From Limihaloglobus sulfuriphilus (lineage in GTDB: Bacteria; Planctomycetota; Phycisphaerae; Sedimentisphaerales; Sedimentisphaeraceae), in assembly GCF_001999965.1 (NCBI RefSeq), contig NZ_CP019646.1:2976001-3040000 (forward strand): 64,000 bases of DNA, read 5' to 3'. Both the position numbers and the translations under genes were made by a program. The notes beneath the pieces were generated by a model. That model was not told the origin of the DNA and did not search any database. It was given only the letters and a program-made list of their open reading frames with translations. Every line of letters begins with the position of its first letter. Position 1 is the stretch's first letter. Positions 24,939 through 33,693 of this stretch are shown piece after piece.

Positions 24939-25413
24939 CCTGATAACGGAGGTGTGTAATGTTTTTCTCCCGAGCGCGGCGGCAAACGCGGCGCGACACG
25001 CTTTAGAACCGCAACTGCTGCAAAACATAACACCTGACAAACAAAAGCGGCTCTGATACGAAATCTGCCGGTAGATATTTCGGGGACAACCCATCAGAGC
25101 CCCAAGCGTGAGCGCGGGGTTAGGTTGGATTTATGAGCGGCACAGGGCAACAGGCTAACCGCTCAATAACTCTTCACTGGTTTATCAATATTATCAGAAT
25201 ACCAAACAAGTGAAGGACGGCCCTGACTGTTGAAATTGATGATCAGCCAAACAGCTTTGAGCAGGCGTATAGGGAACACAAATTGTTTTGTAAAAATATA
25301 GATTGTATGTTATTAATTGGATGTTCTGTGAAGCGGCTGATGCTGTTACAGATCAGTGCGGTACAAAAATTGACGAAATAGACATAATGGACTTAATTTT
25401 CTGGTGAGTTGCG
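24939..25413. other. intergenic region with dispersed repeat and possible gene remnant
   Basis: Dispersed repeat copy 3 sits at 24971-25012. A short inverted repeat (CTTCACT 25172-25178 / AGTGAAG 25209-25215) is present. Between 25230 and 25407 the sequence reads like coding DNA in two frames (for example EIDDQPNSFEQAYREHKLFC, then MFCEAADAVTDQCGTKIDEI with a stop at 25405-25407), suggesting a frameshifted fragment or a tiny ORF of 28 codons. I cannot name it. Confidence 0.4.
24971..25012 (+). repeat. dispersed GC-rich intergenic repeat, copy 3
   Basis: GAGCGCGGCGGCAAACGCGG then CGCGACACGCTTTAGAACC. It matches the copies at 3835-3877 and 19645-19722; similarity to copy 2 extends to GCAAAACATAA at about 25030. 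Confidence 0.65.
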
Positions 25414-25762
25414 ATGTGCTCAGATGAAAAAATCATACCCAGACACGGCGGCTACCGCAAGCTCAAGAGCTTTCAGGTCAGCCGGCTGGTTTATGACATT
25501 ACTGTGAGGTTCTGCGAGAAGTATATTGACCGTTTCAGCCGGACACGCGACCAGATGGTACAAGCCGCCCGCAGCGGGGTTCAGAATATCGCCGAGGGCT
25601 CACAGGCATCCGGGACATCGAAAAAGACCGAGCTCAAACTCACCAGCGTCGCCCGCGCCAGTCTTGAGGAGCTGCGGCTGGATTATGAGAATTTTCTGCG
25701 GCAAAGGCGGCTTCAGCGAACGCCTGTACCGGTTAAGGGCAAACAAGCGAAATAAAAGATAA
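25414..25762 (+). pseudogene. four-helix-bundle suffix family gene, internally deleted
   Basis: The first frame gives a 113-residue product whose residues 1-97 match the N-terminal half of the four-helix-bundle (S23-like) suffix family: YRKLKSFQVSRLVYDITVRF, RTRDQMVQAARSGVQNIAEG, and ASLEELRLDYENFL. After about 25704 the expected continuation appears in another frame as GGFSERLYRLR, which in full-length members is the C-terminal end, roughly 80-100 residues further on. So a middle segment is missing and the junction is out of frame. The 113-residue product has an artificial tail (RRLQRTPVPVKGKQAK). Family function is unknown. The deletion reading is based on memory of the family, not an alignment. 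Confidence 0.7.
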
Positions 25763-25781
25763 GATAAAAATCCGTAATTTT

Positions 25782-25806
25782 GGAAAAATACAGGGGGTGT
25801 TTTTCC
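25782..25806. terminator. weak candidate bidirectional terminator
   Basis: GGAAAAATAC and GTGTTTTTCC form an imperfect stem between two convergent genes. There is no clean T-tract after either arm, so this may be a coincidence of AT-rich sequence. Confidence 0.25.
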
Positions 25807-25902
25807 GTAATCTGGGAATTTTATATGGGGTAATTTTCCATTGAAAATGAATTTTTCCGTTTAAATCCCTAATTTTAAGATGTTTACGTTTTGGCTTTCT
25901 TC

Positions 25903-27015
25903 TTACCAGTTCGCGATTGTTTCGAGTCTTTCGATTATTGGCAGGTGCTGTGTGCAGACCTCTTCGCATTTGCCGCATTTTATGCACTCGGACGCCTCGG
26001 CTCCGCGTTCCACGAGGTAGCCCCACTGGCAGCACGTATCGAATTTTTCTTTCCAGTCGGCATCTTTATCGTCCGAGATGAGGTACTCGTTGAAAAACTG
26101 CATGTACGCCGGGATCAGGATACCCTTCGGGCAGCTCTGCCGGCAGTAGCCGCACATCGTGCAGAGCCCGTCGAGATTTTCCGACAGGTGAGACTTTATC
26201 GCCTCTAAGTCCCCTTTTGAGAAAGGTTTGCAGTTATCCGCCACCCCGGCTGCCGTGTCTATATGCTCTCTTGTGGTGAACCCGTTGAGCGCAACCGTAA
26301 TCTCCGGGCAGCTCATAATAAATCTAAGCGCCGCCTCTGTAGGTGTTTCGCCCTCGTTTGCCAGAAACGCGAATCTCTCTTCGTTCTGGGGTATCAGCCC
26401 GCCGGCTACCGGGTTCATCGCTACCACTCCAAGCCCCTTGTCATGGGCGTATTTCACACCGTCCCAGCGGTAGGGGAAGTTGAGAATGTTTACGCCCAGC
26501 AGTACGCCGTCAAAATCCGCCGCGGCGAGAATATCGCTCACGCGGTTGCCGATCAGGTGCGTAGAAATGTTGATGTGCCGGATAAGTCCTTCTTCTTTCA
26601 GTGTTTGCAGGCTTTCGTAGAGCCCGCCGGGGATCATCGCCTCATCGAACTGCTTCTGGCTCCGGACGCACCAGACGTAAAAGAAGTCGATATAGTCGGT
26701 TTTTAGCCGCTTAAGCGAGGTTTCCACGGATTTGCGGACATCTTTGATGTTTGTGCCTTTGTGCGGCATGAGCTTTGTGCAGAGGTAGTAATCCTCCCGC
26801 GGCGCAGATATCTGCTCCAGTCCCAGGCCGAATATCTCCTCGCTCTTGTCATCGCAGTAGCCCGGTGCGGTATCGAAGAAGTTTATGCCCCTGTCAAAGG
26901 CGTATGGAATCAGCTTTGCGCTCTCGCTCAGCGGCTGTTTCATGTCAAACCTCATGCCGCCAAAACCCACTGCCGAGACGTCATAGCCTGTATTTCCGAA
27001 TTTTTTGTATATCAT
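25903..27015 (-). CDS. aldo/keto reductase with C-terminal 4Fe-4S domain
   Basis: 370 residues. An AKR barrel (NFFDTAPGY with catalytic Tyr, LCTKLMPHKG with Lys, DYIDFFYVWC in place of the usual His segment) is followed by a ferredoxin-like tail with two cysteine sets: LCTMCGYCRQSCPKGI and ECIKCGKCEEVCTQHL. This AKR-ferredoxin fusion is common in anaerobes and is annotated as a predicted oxidoreductase. The Trp-Cys in the usual Leu-His position (YVWCV) means that the catalytic His is replaced. It probably reduces small carbonyl compounds using NAD(P)H and FeS electron transfer. Single gene. Confidence 0.9.
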   Translation of the reverse strand: MIYKKFGNTGYDVSAVGFGGMRFDMKQPLSESAKLIPYAFDRGINFFDTAPGYCDDKSEEIFGLGLEQISAPREDYYLCTKLMPHKGTNIKDVRKSVETSLKRLKTDYIDFFYVWCVRSQKQFDEAMIPGGLYESLQTLKEEGLIRHINISTHLIGNRVSDILAAADFDGVLLGVNILNFPYRWDGVKYAHDKGLGVVAMNPVAGGLIPQNEERFAFLANEGETPTEAALRFIMSCPEITVALNGFTTREHIDTAAGVADNCKPFSKGDLEAIKSHLSENLDGLCTMCGYCRQSCPKGILIPAYMQFFNEYLISDDKDADWKEKFDTCCQWGYLVERGAEASECIKCGKCEEVCTQHLPIIERLETIANW

Positions 27016-27218
27016 TAGAAGGTTCCTTTCTTAGTGTGTAAACTGCTTTTCTAACATATACCTATACCATAAAAACATTTTTTTTCAACTGTTATCTGAT
27101 ATGCCGCTGATAATGTATTTCCTGAACTTTTCTTGACTTGACTGTCTGGAAAGAGTATGCTTAATCTCACGTTTTATATGGAATTGGTGTTGCAGGCGTT
27201 TGACCGAAAGGGTAAAAA

Positions 27219-29102
27219 ATGCGAAATCACAAAGCAAGTGCAGTAGTAGTTATTATCATAATACTGGCCGTTATCGCGGCAGGAGTGTTGTTTTTCTATC
27301 CCAAAAAATCTCCCGTTGCAGTTTTGCCGTTATCGGCTTCGGCGGTTGATCTGGTTCCGCAAGATACTCTTTTGTGTGTCCTGGTCAACGACATTGAAAC
27401 CACGTCGAAAAATCTCGATGAGTTCATGATTGGCCTCTCGCCGGTGCCGGTATCTGCCGGTATGGGGGTAAAAATGGGCATTATCTCCATCTTCGGCGAG
27501 AAACACGCCCCCGCCATAGATACAAGCGGCGATATGGCTGTCTTCGCGTTCAAAATGGCACAGGAAAACCCCGACAACGCCGGCCCGCTCAAAGAGATAG
27601 CCGCAGCGGCGGTTGTTCCGCTTTCTGAGCCTGAGCTGCTGACAAAAGACAATCCCGCGGTTGAAGGCCCGGATGCCGGCGGCATATACAGGCTCACAGC
27701 TATGGGTCAAAGAATAGCTTTCAAACCGATCGCCGGTACGAAGTATGCCCTCGCGGCGGCGGAATATGCCGGCATTGACCCTGCAAAGGTCATAAATGCC
27801 GTTGAAAGCTCGGATAAGTCCATAGCCCAAAGCATGGATAAGAACGTGCTTACAGCCTCCGGCCAATATCCGATATGGACATATTTTGATATAGAGAGCG
27901 TAAACAAACATTACGGGCCCATGCTCGAGGGTTATTTGCAGATAGGACGCGGCGCGGCAGCTAAACAGCTCGAAAACGCCCCGAAAGAGGGTGCCGCTGC
28001 CTCACAGCTGGGGCTGAAATTCCTGAACAACTATTTTGACCTGCTCAAGCTGTTTATGAATCAGGGCAAAAGCCTGAGCATCGCCTTTGATATCCGCCCT
28101 GACATGGTAAAATTTAAAAAGACCTTTTTCGCCCTGCCCGATACGCCTATGGCAAGTTATTTCGTCGAAGACGCACGGCTGCTGAATCTGGCTCTGAGCA
28201 AATACGCGGCGCAGGATTCCTTTATGACGCTGGCAATGAAAGTTGATACCCATTCCTACAGAGAGCTTAGTTCCCTGGCGGTTGACTGGGCGGCGGATAT
28301 ACTCTGCGGCGGCGAGTCTGATGAGCTGCTCAAAAAGGCCAAGAAGAGCATGGACGATATGTTTGACTCTATGGGCGGCGACTACATGTACAGCCTCAAC
28401 CTCGGCGGCGATGGCGGAATGTTTGCGGGTAACTATGTGCTCGAGGTCAAAGACGGTGAAAAATACAACCAGGCCATAGAAGCCGCTGTTGAATTCTGGA
28501 CATCCCCGGAGCTGCTCAAATTCACAGAAGAGCTGGGCTTTAAGCTGGACTTTGCAATAGAGAAAGACGCCTTTGAGATTGAGGGCCATCCCGTTGACAG
28601 GGCGAAACTTAACATAACAATGCTTGAGCAGGACAGCAATGAAGCCCAGGCTATTAAAAAAATCTTCGGTGAGGGGCTGGAATATTACTGGACGGTGTCT
28701 GATCAGCTGTGGTTATGTACCGTCGGCAGCGGAGGCCGGGAACGGCTCGCCGCGATGCTCAGCGAGCAGCCAACACCCGCCGCACAGCCTTTTCTCGATG
28801 CTCTGAGCAAAGTTGTGGATTACCAGACAGCGGATATGGCGGGGACATATAATTATGCCCAGGCACTTCTGTGGTCTCTGGATTTTGCCCAGGTTCTGGG
28901 AGAGACGGAAATTGATACTTCACAATTAACCTGTGATTCACGGATTTCGTTCGCTTCGAAATTTCTTGATAACGGGGCGAAATTTGAGGCAGCAGTTCCA
29001 AAGGAGCATATCAAAGAAATAGTTGATATCTTTATGAAACTGAAAGAATTAGAATCACAGAAAAAACCAGAAAACCAGCCCGCGACTGACAGTACGCAGT
29101 AA
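27219..29102 (+). CDS. membrane-anchored protein of unknown function
   Basis: 627 residues with a single N-terminal transmembrane helix (about 7-27, SAVVVIIIILAVIAAGVLFF) and a large extracytoplasmic domain. Repeating segments such as VPQDTLLCVLVNDIE and the charged C-terminus (KELESQKKPENQPATDSTQ) resemble the DUF3352-like or planctomycete hypothetical secreted proteins, but I cannot name a family with confidence. No catalytic motif seen. AAAGGG precedes the ATG. Convergent with the short membrane gene downstream. Confidence 0.55.
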   Translation: MRNHKASAVVVIIIILAVIAAGVLFFYPKKSPVAVLPLSASAVDLVPQDTLLCVLVNDIETTSKNLDEFMIGLSPVPVSAGMGVKMGIISIFGEKHAPAIDTSGDMAVFAFKMAQENPDNAGPLKEIAAAAVVPLSEPELLTKDNPAVEGPDAGGIYRLTAMGQRIAFKPIAGTKYALAAAEYAGIDPAKVINAVESSDKSIAQSMDKNVLTASGQYPIWTYFDIESVNKHYGPMLEGYLQIGRGAAAKQLENAPKEGAAASQLGLKFLNNYFDLLKLFMNQGKSLSIAFDIRPDMVKFKKTFFALPDTPMASYFVEDARLLNLALSKYAAQDSFMTLAMKVDTHSYRELSSLAVDWAADILCGGESDELLKKAKKSMDDMFDSMGGDYMYSLNLGGDGGMFAGNYVLEVKDGEKYNQAIEAAVEFWTSPELLKFTEELGFKLDFAIEKDAFEIEGHPVDRAKLNITMLEQDSNEAQAIKKIFGEGLEYYWTVSDQLWLCTVGSGGRERLAAMLSEQPTPAAQPFLDALSKVVDYQTADMAGTYNYAQALLWSLDFAQVLGETEIDTSQLTCDSRISFASKFLDNGAKFEAAVPKEHIKEIVDIFMKLKELESQKKPENQPATDSTQ

Positions 29103-29134
29103 AATCGCCGATTAACCGGAGACCCTGTGATGTT

Positions 29135-29425
29135 TTACTGCTCGTAGCGGCCGTGGATCCGGACATTTTCCCTGTAGGGCTCGTCCTCGTCGAAATCCTC
29201 GTCGGCCTGTTTATACAGCCAGGAGGTGATCAACAGGCGAACCGCCCAGGTAAGGCACACTGCCGCGGCTATAAAGAACAGCCCTGCAAGCACTAATATC
29301 ACTAACGGCTGGAGCAGAACAATTCCAAAGCCTACCCCCGCCAGCACAAGTGCGGCAGTGAGCAGGGAAAGCCCCGCCTGTTTTGATACCTGTCTTGATA
29401 TGTAGTTGTGGAACCTGAAAATCAT
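29135..29425 (-). CDS. small two-helix membrane protein
   Basis: 96 residues: two or three hydrophobic segments (about 20-65) and an acidic tail (QADEDFDEDEPYRENVRIHG). Not recognised. It ends 33 bp from the end of the anchored protein gene, on the opposite strand. The open frame, hydrophobic pattern and codon use support a real gene, but there is no functional clue. Confidence 0.5.
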   Translation of the reverse strand: MIFRFHNYISRQVSKQAGLSLLTAALVLAGVGFGIVLLQPLVILVLAGLFFIAAAVCLTWAVRLLITSWLYKQADEDFDEDEPYRENVRIHGRYEQ

Positions 29426-29465
29426 AATTAAATATTATACTGCATCCGGGCATAAACCCAAACAT

Positions 29466-29498
29466 AAAAAAAGGCGGAGCGTTTTATGCCGCCCCGCC
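29466..29498 (-). terminator. Rho-independent terminator after groEL
   Basis: On the minus strand, a 9-bp stem with one mismatch (CGCCCCGCC/GGCGGAGCG pairing) is followed by seven T residues, 16 bp after the groEL stop. Confidence 0.75.
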
Positions 29499-29513
29499 CT
29501 GTGGATTATTGTG

Positions 29514-31148
<1,635 letters not shown>

Positions 31149-31156
31149 TTATTAGG

Positions 31157-31447
31157 TTACTTCTCTACTACTGCTATGATGCTTGACTCGTCAATGATCA
31201 TGAACTCTTCGCCGTCAACCTTTACATCGCGGGGTGCGTAGCTCTCAAACAGTACAACATCTCCGGGCTTGACCTGCATCTCTGTGCGGCTGCCGTCATC
31301 GTTAAGCCTGCCAGGGCCTACGCTTATAACTTCTGCGCGTGAGCTTTTTTCCTTTGCCGTGTCGGGCAGAACGATTCCGCCGGCGGTTACTGCTGCTGCT
31401 TCAAGCCGTTTGAGCAAAACTTTATCAGCCAATGGTCTGATCTTCAT
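31157..31447 (-). CDS. groES: 10 kDa chaperonin GroES
   Basis: 96 residues: MKIRPLADKVLLKRLEAAAV at the N-terminus, the mobile loop TAGGIVLPDTAKEKSSRAEV, and the KPGDVVLFESYAP segment. It caps the GroEL ring. It is the first gene of the groESL operon, with AGGAG 10 bp before the ATG. Confidence 0.97.
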   Translation of the reverse strand: MKIRPLADKVLLKRLEAAAVTAGGIVLPDTAKEKSSRAEVISVGPGRLNDDGSRTEMQVKPGDVVLFESYAPRDVKVDGEEFMIIDESSIIAVVEK

Positions 31448-31760
31448 GTTATTATTCTCCTGTAATACTGGAATAAAATTATTTCTCTATAAAACTTACA
31501 ATGCGGTTTAATATGCAAACTTTGTGCCAGCAGAGCATTAAGACAGAATTCAAATATTTAAGTCTTTTATTTAAAATGCATTAACGAATAATCGCATACA
31601 GACCGCACCCATATCATAAGACAAATCATCCGAGAAAAAACTGTCAGACTGGCAGGGCAGGCGGGCATTTTGGATAGGATTTAAATGCACAGAGTTAATT
31701 GCGGCGTTAAGGCTTGCGCAATTGAATAACGCGGGCTAAAAAATATTTTAAAAAAAAAGT

Positions 31761-31789
31761 TGACTTTCAAACTGGAATATGATAAAATT
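31761..31789 (+). promoter_or_regulatory. sigma70-type promoter of the glycan locus
   Basis: TTGACT (31761-31766), a 17-bp spacer and TAAAAT (31784-31789), with an A-tract just upstream of the -35 box that could act as an UP element. The predicted start site (about 31796) abuts the palindrome at 31798-31811. Confidence 0.65.
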
Positions 31790-31797
31790 CGATAATG

Positions 31798-31811
31798 GAC
31801 AACGTTGTCCG
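31798..31811. promoter_or_regulatory. perfect palindromic operator, LacI-family style
   Basis: GGACAACGTTGTCC is a perfect 14-bp palindrome with a central CG, the form used by LacI/PurR/CcpA-family repressors. It overlaps the predicted transcription start of the pseudopilin gene. No LacI-family regulator gene lies in the window, so the regulator would be encoded elsewhere. Confidence 0.6.
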
Positions 31812-31859
31812 GTTTGAAGTTCGACCTTAAATGTTTTGAGAACGAGAAAGGAAGTTCAC

Positions 31860-32810
31860 ATGGAATATTCCTCTAATAAAGCAGGTAAACCAGGTTTTAC
31901 ACTGATAGAATTATTGGTAGTCATCTCTATTATTGCCCTTCTTATGGCGATAATGATGCCGGCGCTTAGCCGCGTGCGCGAGTCAGCTAAAAGCACAGTC
32001 TGCAAATCCCACATAAAACAGCTTGTAACAGCGGCGATGCTCTGGGCGGAGGATAATGACGGCCATGTTGTACCCGCTATGTGGCATGTTCCCGAAAAAC
32101 ACCCCGAAGATGACACCGGCATGGCTTCTTCGCTGCGGCGGGAAGCTACCGAGAACGGGGCTTCACTCGAGCCATATACCGGCTCTGACGCCGCAAAAGA
32201 GTCAAGCCTCTATACCTGTCCTTCAGCAACCAAATTCGGAGAAAACTTCTTCAGCCTCTCCACAAGCGTATTTGCATCCACAGGCGATAACCGCAGAGGT
32301 ACAATATCTTACGGAGTCAACGAATTCGCGGTGATATATACCGGCGATAAGTATGTCGGCACAAAGGGCAGTCCCGGGGTGAACGGCGCATCTTATGCCT
32401 CGTGGGGCGATAACAATGAATATTGTCTTAATCGGGGCAAGGCCAAGCTGGCTCAGATCCAGAAAGCCGCCTCAACAGTATATTTTACGGATTTCAGCTA
32501 TCCAATGGTTCATAATTTTATGTATAACCCGCTGAAAGTCTGCTATTCACCCAGCCCGGGAAGCTATGCTTTTGTAGATACACTTGCCAACGTTCCCAGC
32601 GGCGCACAGATCGTGCAGGCACGCTGGCACGGCAAGGTTGACCAGCAGACCGGCTACGGAGACAGCAATATCGGCTGGTTTGACGGCAGCGTTACTCAGG
32701 AACCTGAAGATTTCGATGATCCCGAGCCCGTCGGCTCTTCCGGCGGCGGCGGATTCGGCGGCAGCAGGAATAAGACGTACAGGTGGCAGAGATATTTCTT
32801 TGATAATTAA
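31860..32810 (+). CDS. type II secretion-type pseudopilin, planctomycete H-X-DG family
   Basis: 316 residues from the ATG at 31860; GAAAGGAAG upstream supports this start over an in-frame start 24 bp earlier. A class III prepilin leader (KAGKPG then FTLIELLVVISIIALLMAIM) with cleavage after Gly12 and Glu at position +5 marks a pseudopilin. The long soluble domain ends with ARWHGKVDQQ and NIGWFDGSV, similar to the H-X-DG motif of the many planctomycete pseudopilin paralogues (DUF1559-like). These are proposed to work in uptake or secretion of glycans or enzymes. It is the first gene of the glycan locus and has its own promoter and palindromic operator. Confidence 0.85.
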   Translation: MEYSSNKAGKPGFTLIELLVVISIIALLMAIMMPALSRVRESAKSTVCKSHIKQLVTAAMLWAEDNDGHVVPAMWHVPEKHPEDDTGMASSLRREATENGASLEPYTGSDAAKESSLYTCPSATKFGENFFSLSTSVFASTGDNRRGTISYGVNEFAVIYTGDKYVGTKGSPGVNGASYASWGDNNEYCLNRGKAKLAQIQKAASTVYFTDFSYPMVHNFMYNPLKVCYSPSPGSYAFVDTLANVPSGAQIVQARWHGKVDQQTGYGDSNIGWFDGSVTQEPEDFDDPEPVGSSGGGGFGGSRNKTYRWQRYFFDN

Positions 32811-32912
32811 ACATTAAATAATCAAATTTAAAGGATTTATAAGAAAGTTGTAAATGCGGGCGGAAACGTTCTGCCTGCTGTTAGTTGGTGTTTTTCTTTT
32901 GGAGATTAGAAA

Positions 32913-33539
32913 ATGAAAAATTGTGAAATGTTGAAAGAAGTGTGCGGCTGGTTATGTGTTTTAACCCTGGTGCTGACCTTTGGAGTACAGGCAAACGCGG
33001 CGGTTATTGATCCCGCGGAGGTGAGCTATACCTTAGATCCGAGTTACCCCCCTTATTCCGGCAGGCCCGATGACAGCGGTGATGACCTTGCCAACGGCTA
33101 CATCAACGGTGTTGTAGATGCTCTTGATCTGGACAATGCCGACTGGGTGGAGTTTATCGACGGCGGAGCCGGCATAACATTTGACCTGGGCGGTGTGTAT
33201 GACTTAGAGTCTGTGAAGGTTGGAGTCTTTCTCGCGCCCGGGTGGGGACTTCCCTCGCCGGGTTCGATGGATATATCCTACAGCCTCGACAACGTTAGCT
33301 ACACTACACCTGTTAACCTTACCGGTTTTCAGGCAGACCCTGCACCCTACGCGGCGGTAACAGCTATCAATGAATTTTCAATTGCCGGTAATACAGCCCA
33401 GTATGTAAAGGTGTTTTTACACCCCCAGGCCGCCGGAAACTGGTTTCAAATTGGTGAGTTTGAATTCGCACAAGTACCTGAGCCGGCATCTATGCTGCTT
33501 TTAGGTACGGGCTTGCTGGCGATCAGGCGGCGGAAATAG
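32913..33539 (+). CDS. secreted discoidin-like PEP-CTERM protein
   Basis: 208 residues. A signal peptide ends near residue 30 (QANAAV). The body opens with YTLDPSYPPYSGRPDDSGDD and DLANGYINGV, followed by WVEF and a jelly-roll pattern ending in YVKVFLHPQAAGNWFQIGEF, similar to F5/8-type (discoidin) carbohydrate-binding modules. A PEP-CTERM signal (QVPEPASMLLLGTGLLAIRR) ends the protein. It is probably an exosortase-processed surface protein binding the target glycan. The same module recurs in two other proteins of this locus (33694-36264 and 38002-41418). Confidence 0.8.
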   Translation: MKNCEMLKEVCGWLCVLTLVLTFGVQANAAVIDPAEVSYTLDPSYPPYSGRPDDSGDDLANGYINGVVDALDLDNADWVEFIDGGAGITFDLGGVYDLESVKVGVFLAPGWGLPSPGSMDISYSLDNVSYTTPVNLTGFQADPAPYAAVTAINEFSIAGNTAQYVKVFLHPQAAGNWFQIGEFEFAQVPEPASMLLLGTGLLAIRRRK

Positions 33540-33551
33540 ATTTTGATTTTC

Positions 33552-33588
33552 ACAAACGGTTCTGTAACATTAGAGCCGTTTGTTGTTT
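33552..33588 (+). terminator. candidate terminator after the PEP-CTERM gene
   Basis: ACAAACGGTTCT (33552-33563) and AGAGCCGTTTGT (33572-33583) form a 12-bp stem with one G-U pair, followed by TGTTTAT. The T-tract is interrupted. Confidence 0.55.
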
Positions 33589-33693
33589 ATAGAAATTTAA
33601 ATATTAAGCACCCTGCCGCGGAGGCGGGGCGTTACGGGTTTGTTATGTCCCGGTCAGTTATTTAGAGTGATATATTTTTATGGAGGTCACCAA

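Larger units (their letters stand above)
31448..31859. other. divergent intergenic region between groES and the pseudopilin gene
   Basis: 412 bp. It holds the groESL promoter (not resolved), and, at its right end, a well-formed promoter and operator for the pseudopilin gene (described separately). No small gene is supported and no riboswitch was recognised. Confidence 0.5.

Noticed and set aside
31448-31560. CIRCE element for HrcA control of groESL
   Set aside because: No TTAGCACTC-N9-GAGTGCTAA inverted repeat or near match is visible upstream of groES.
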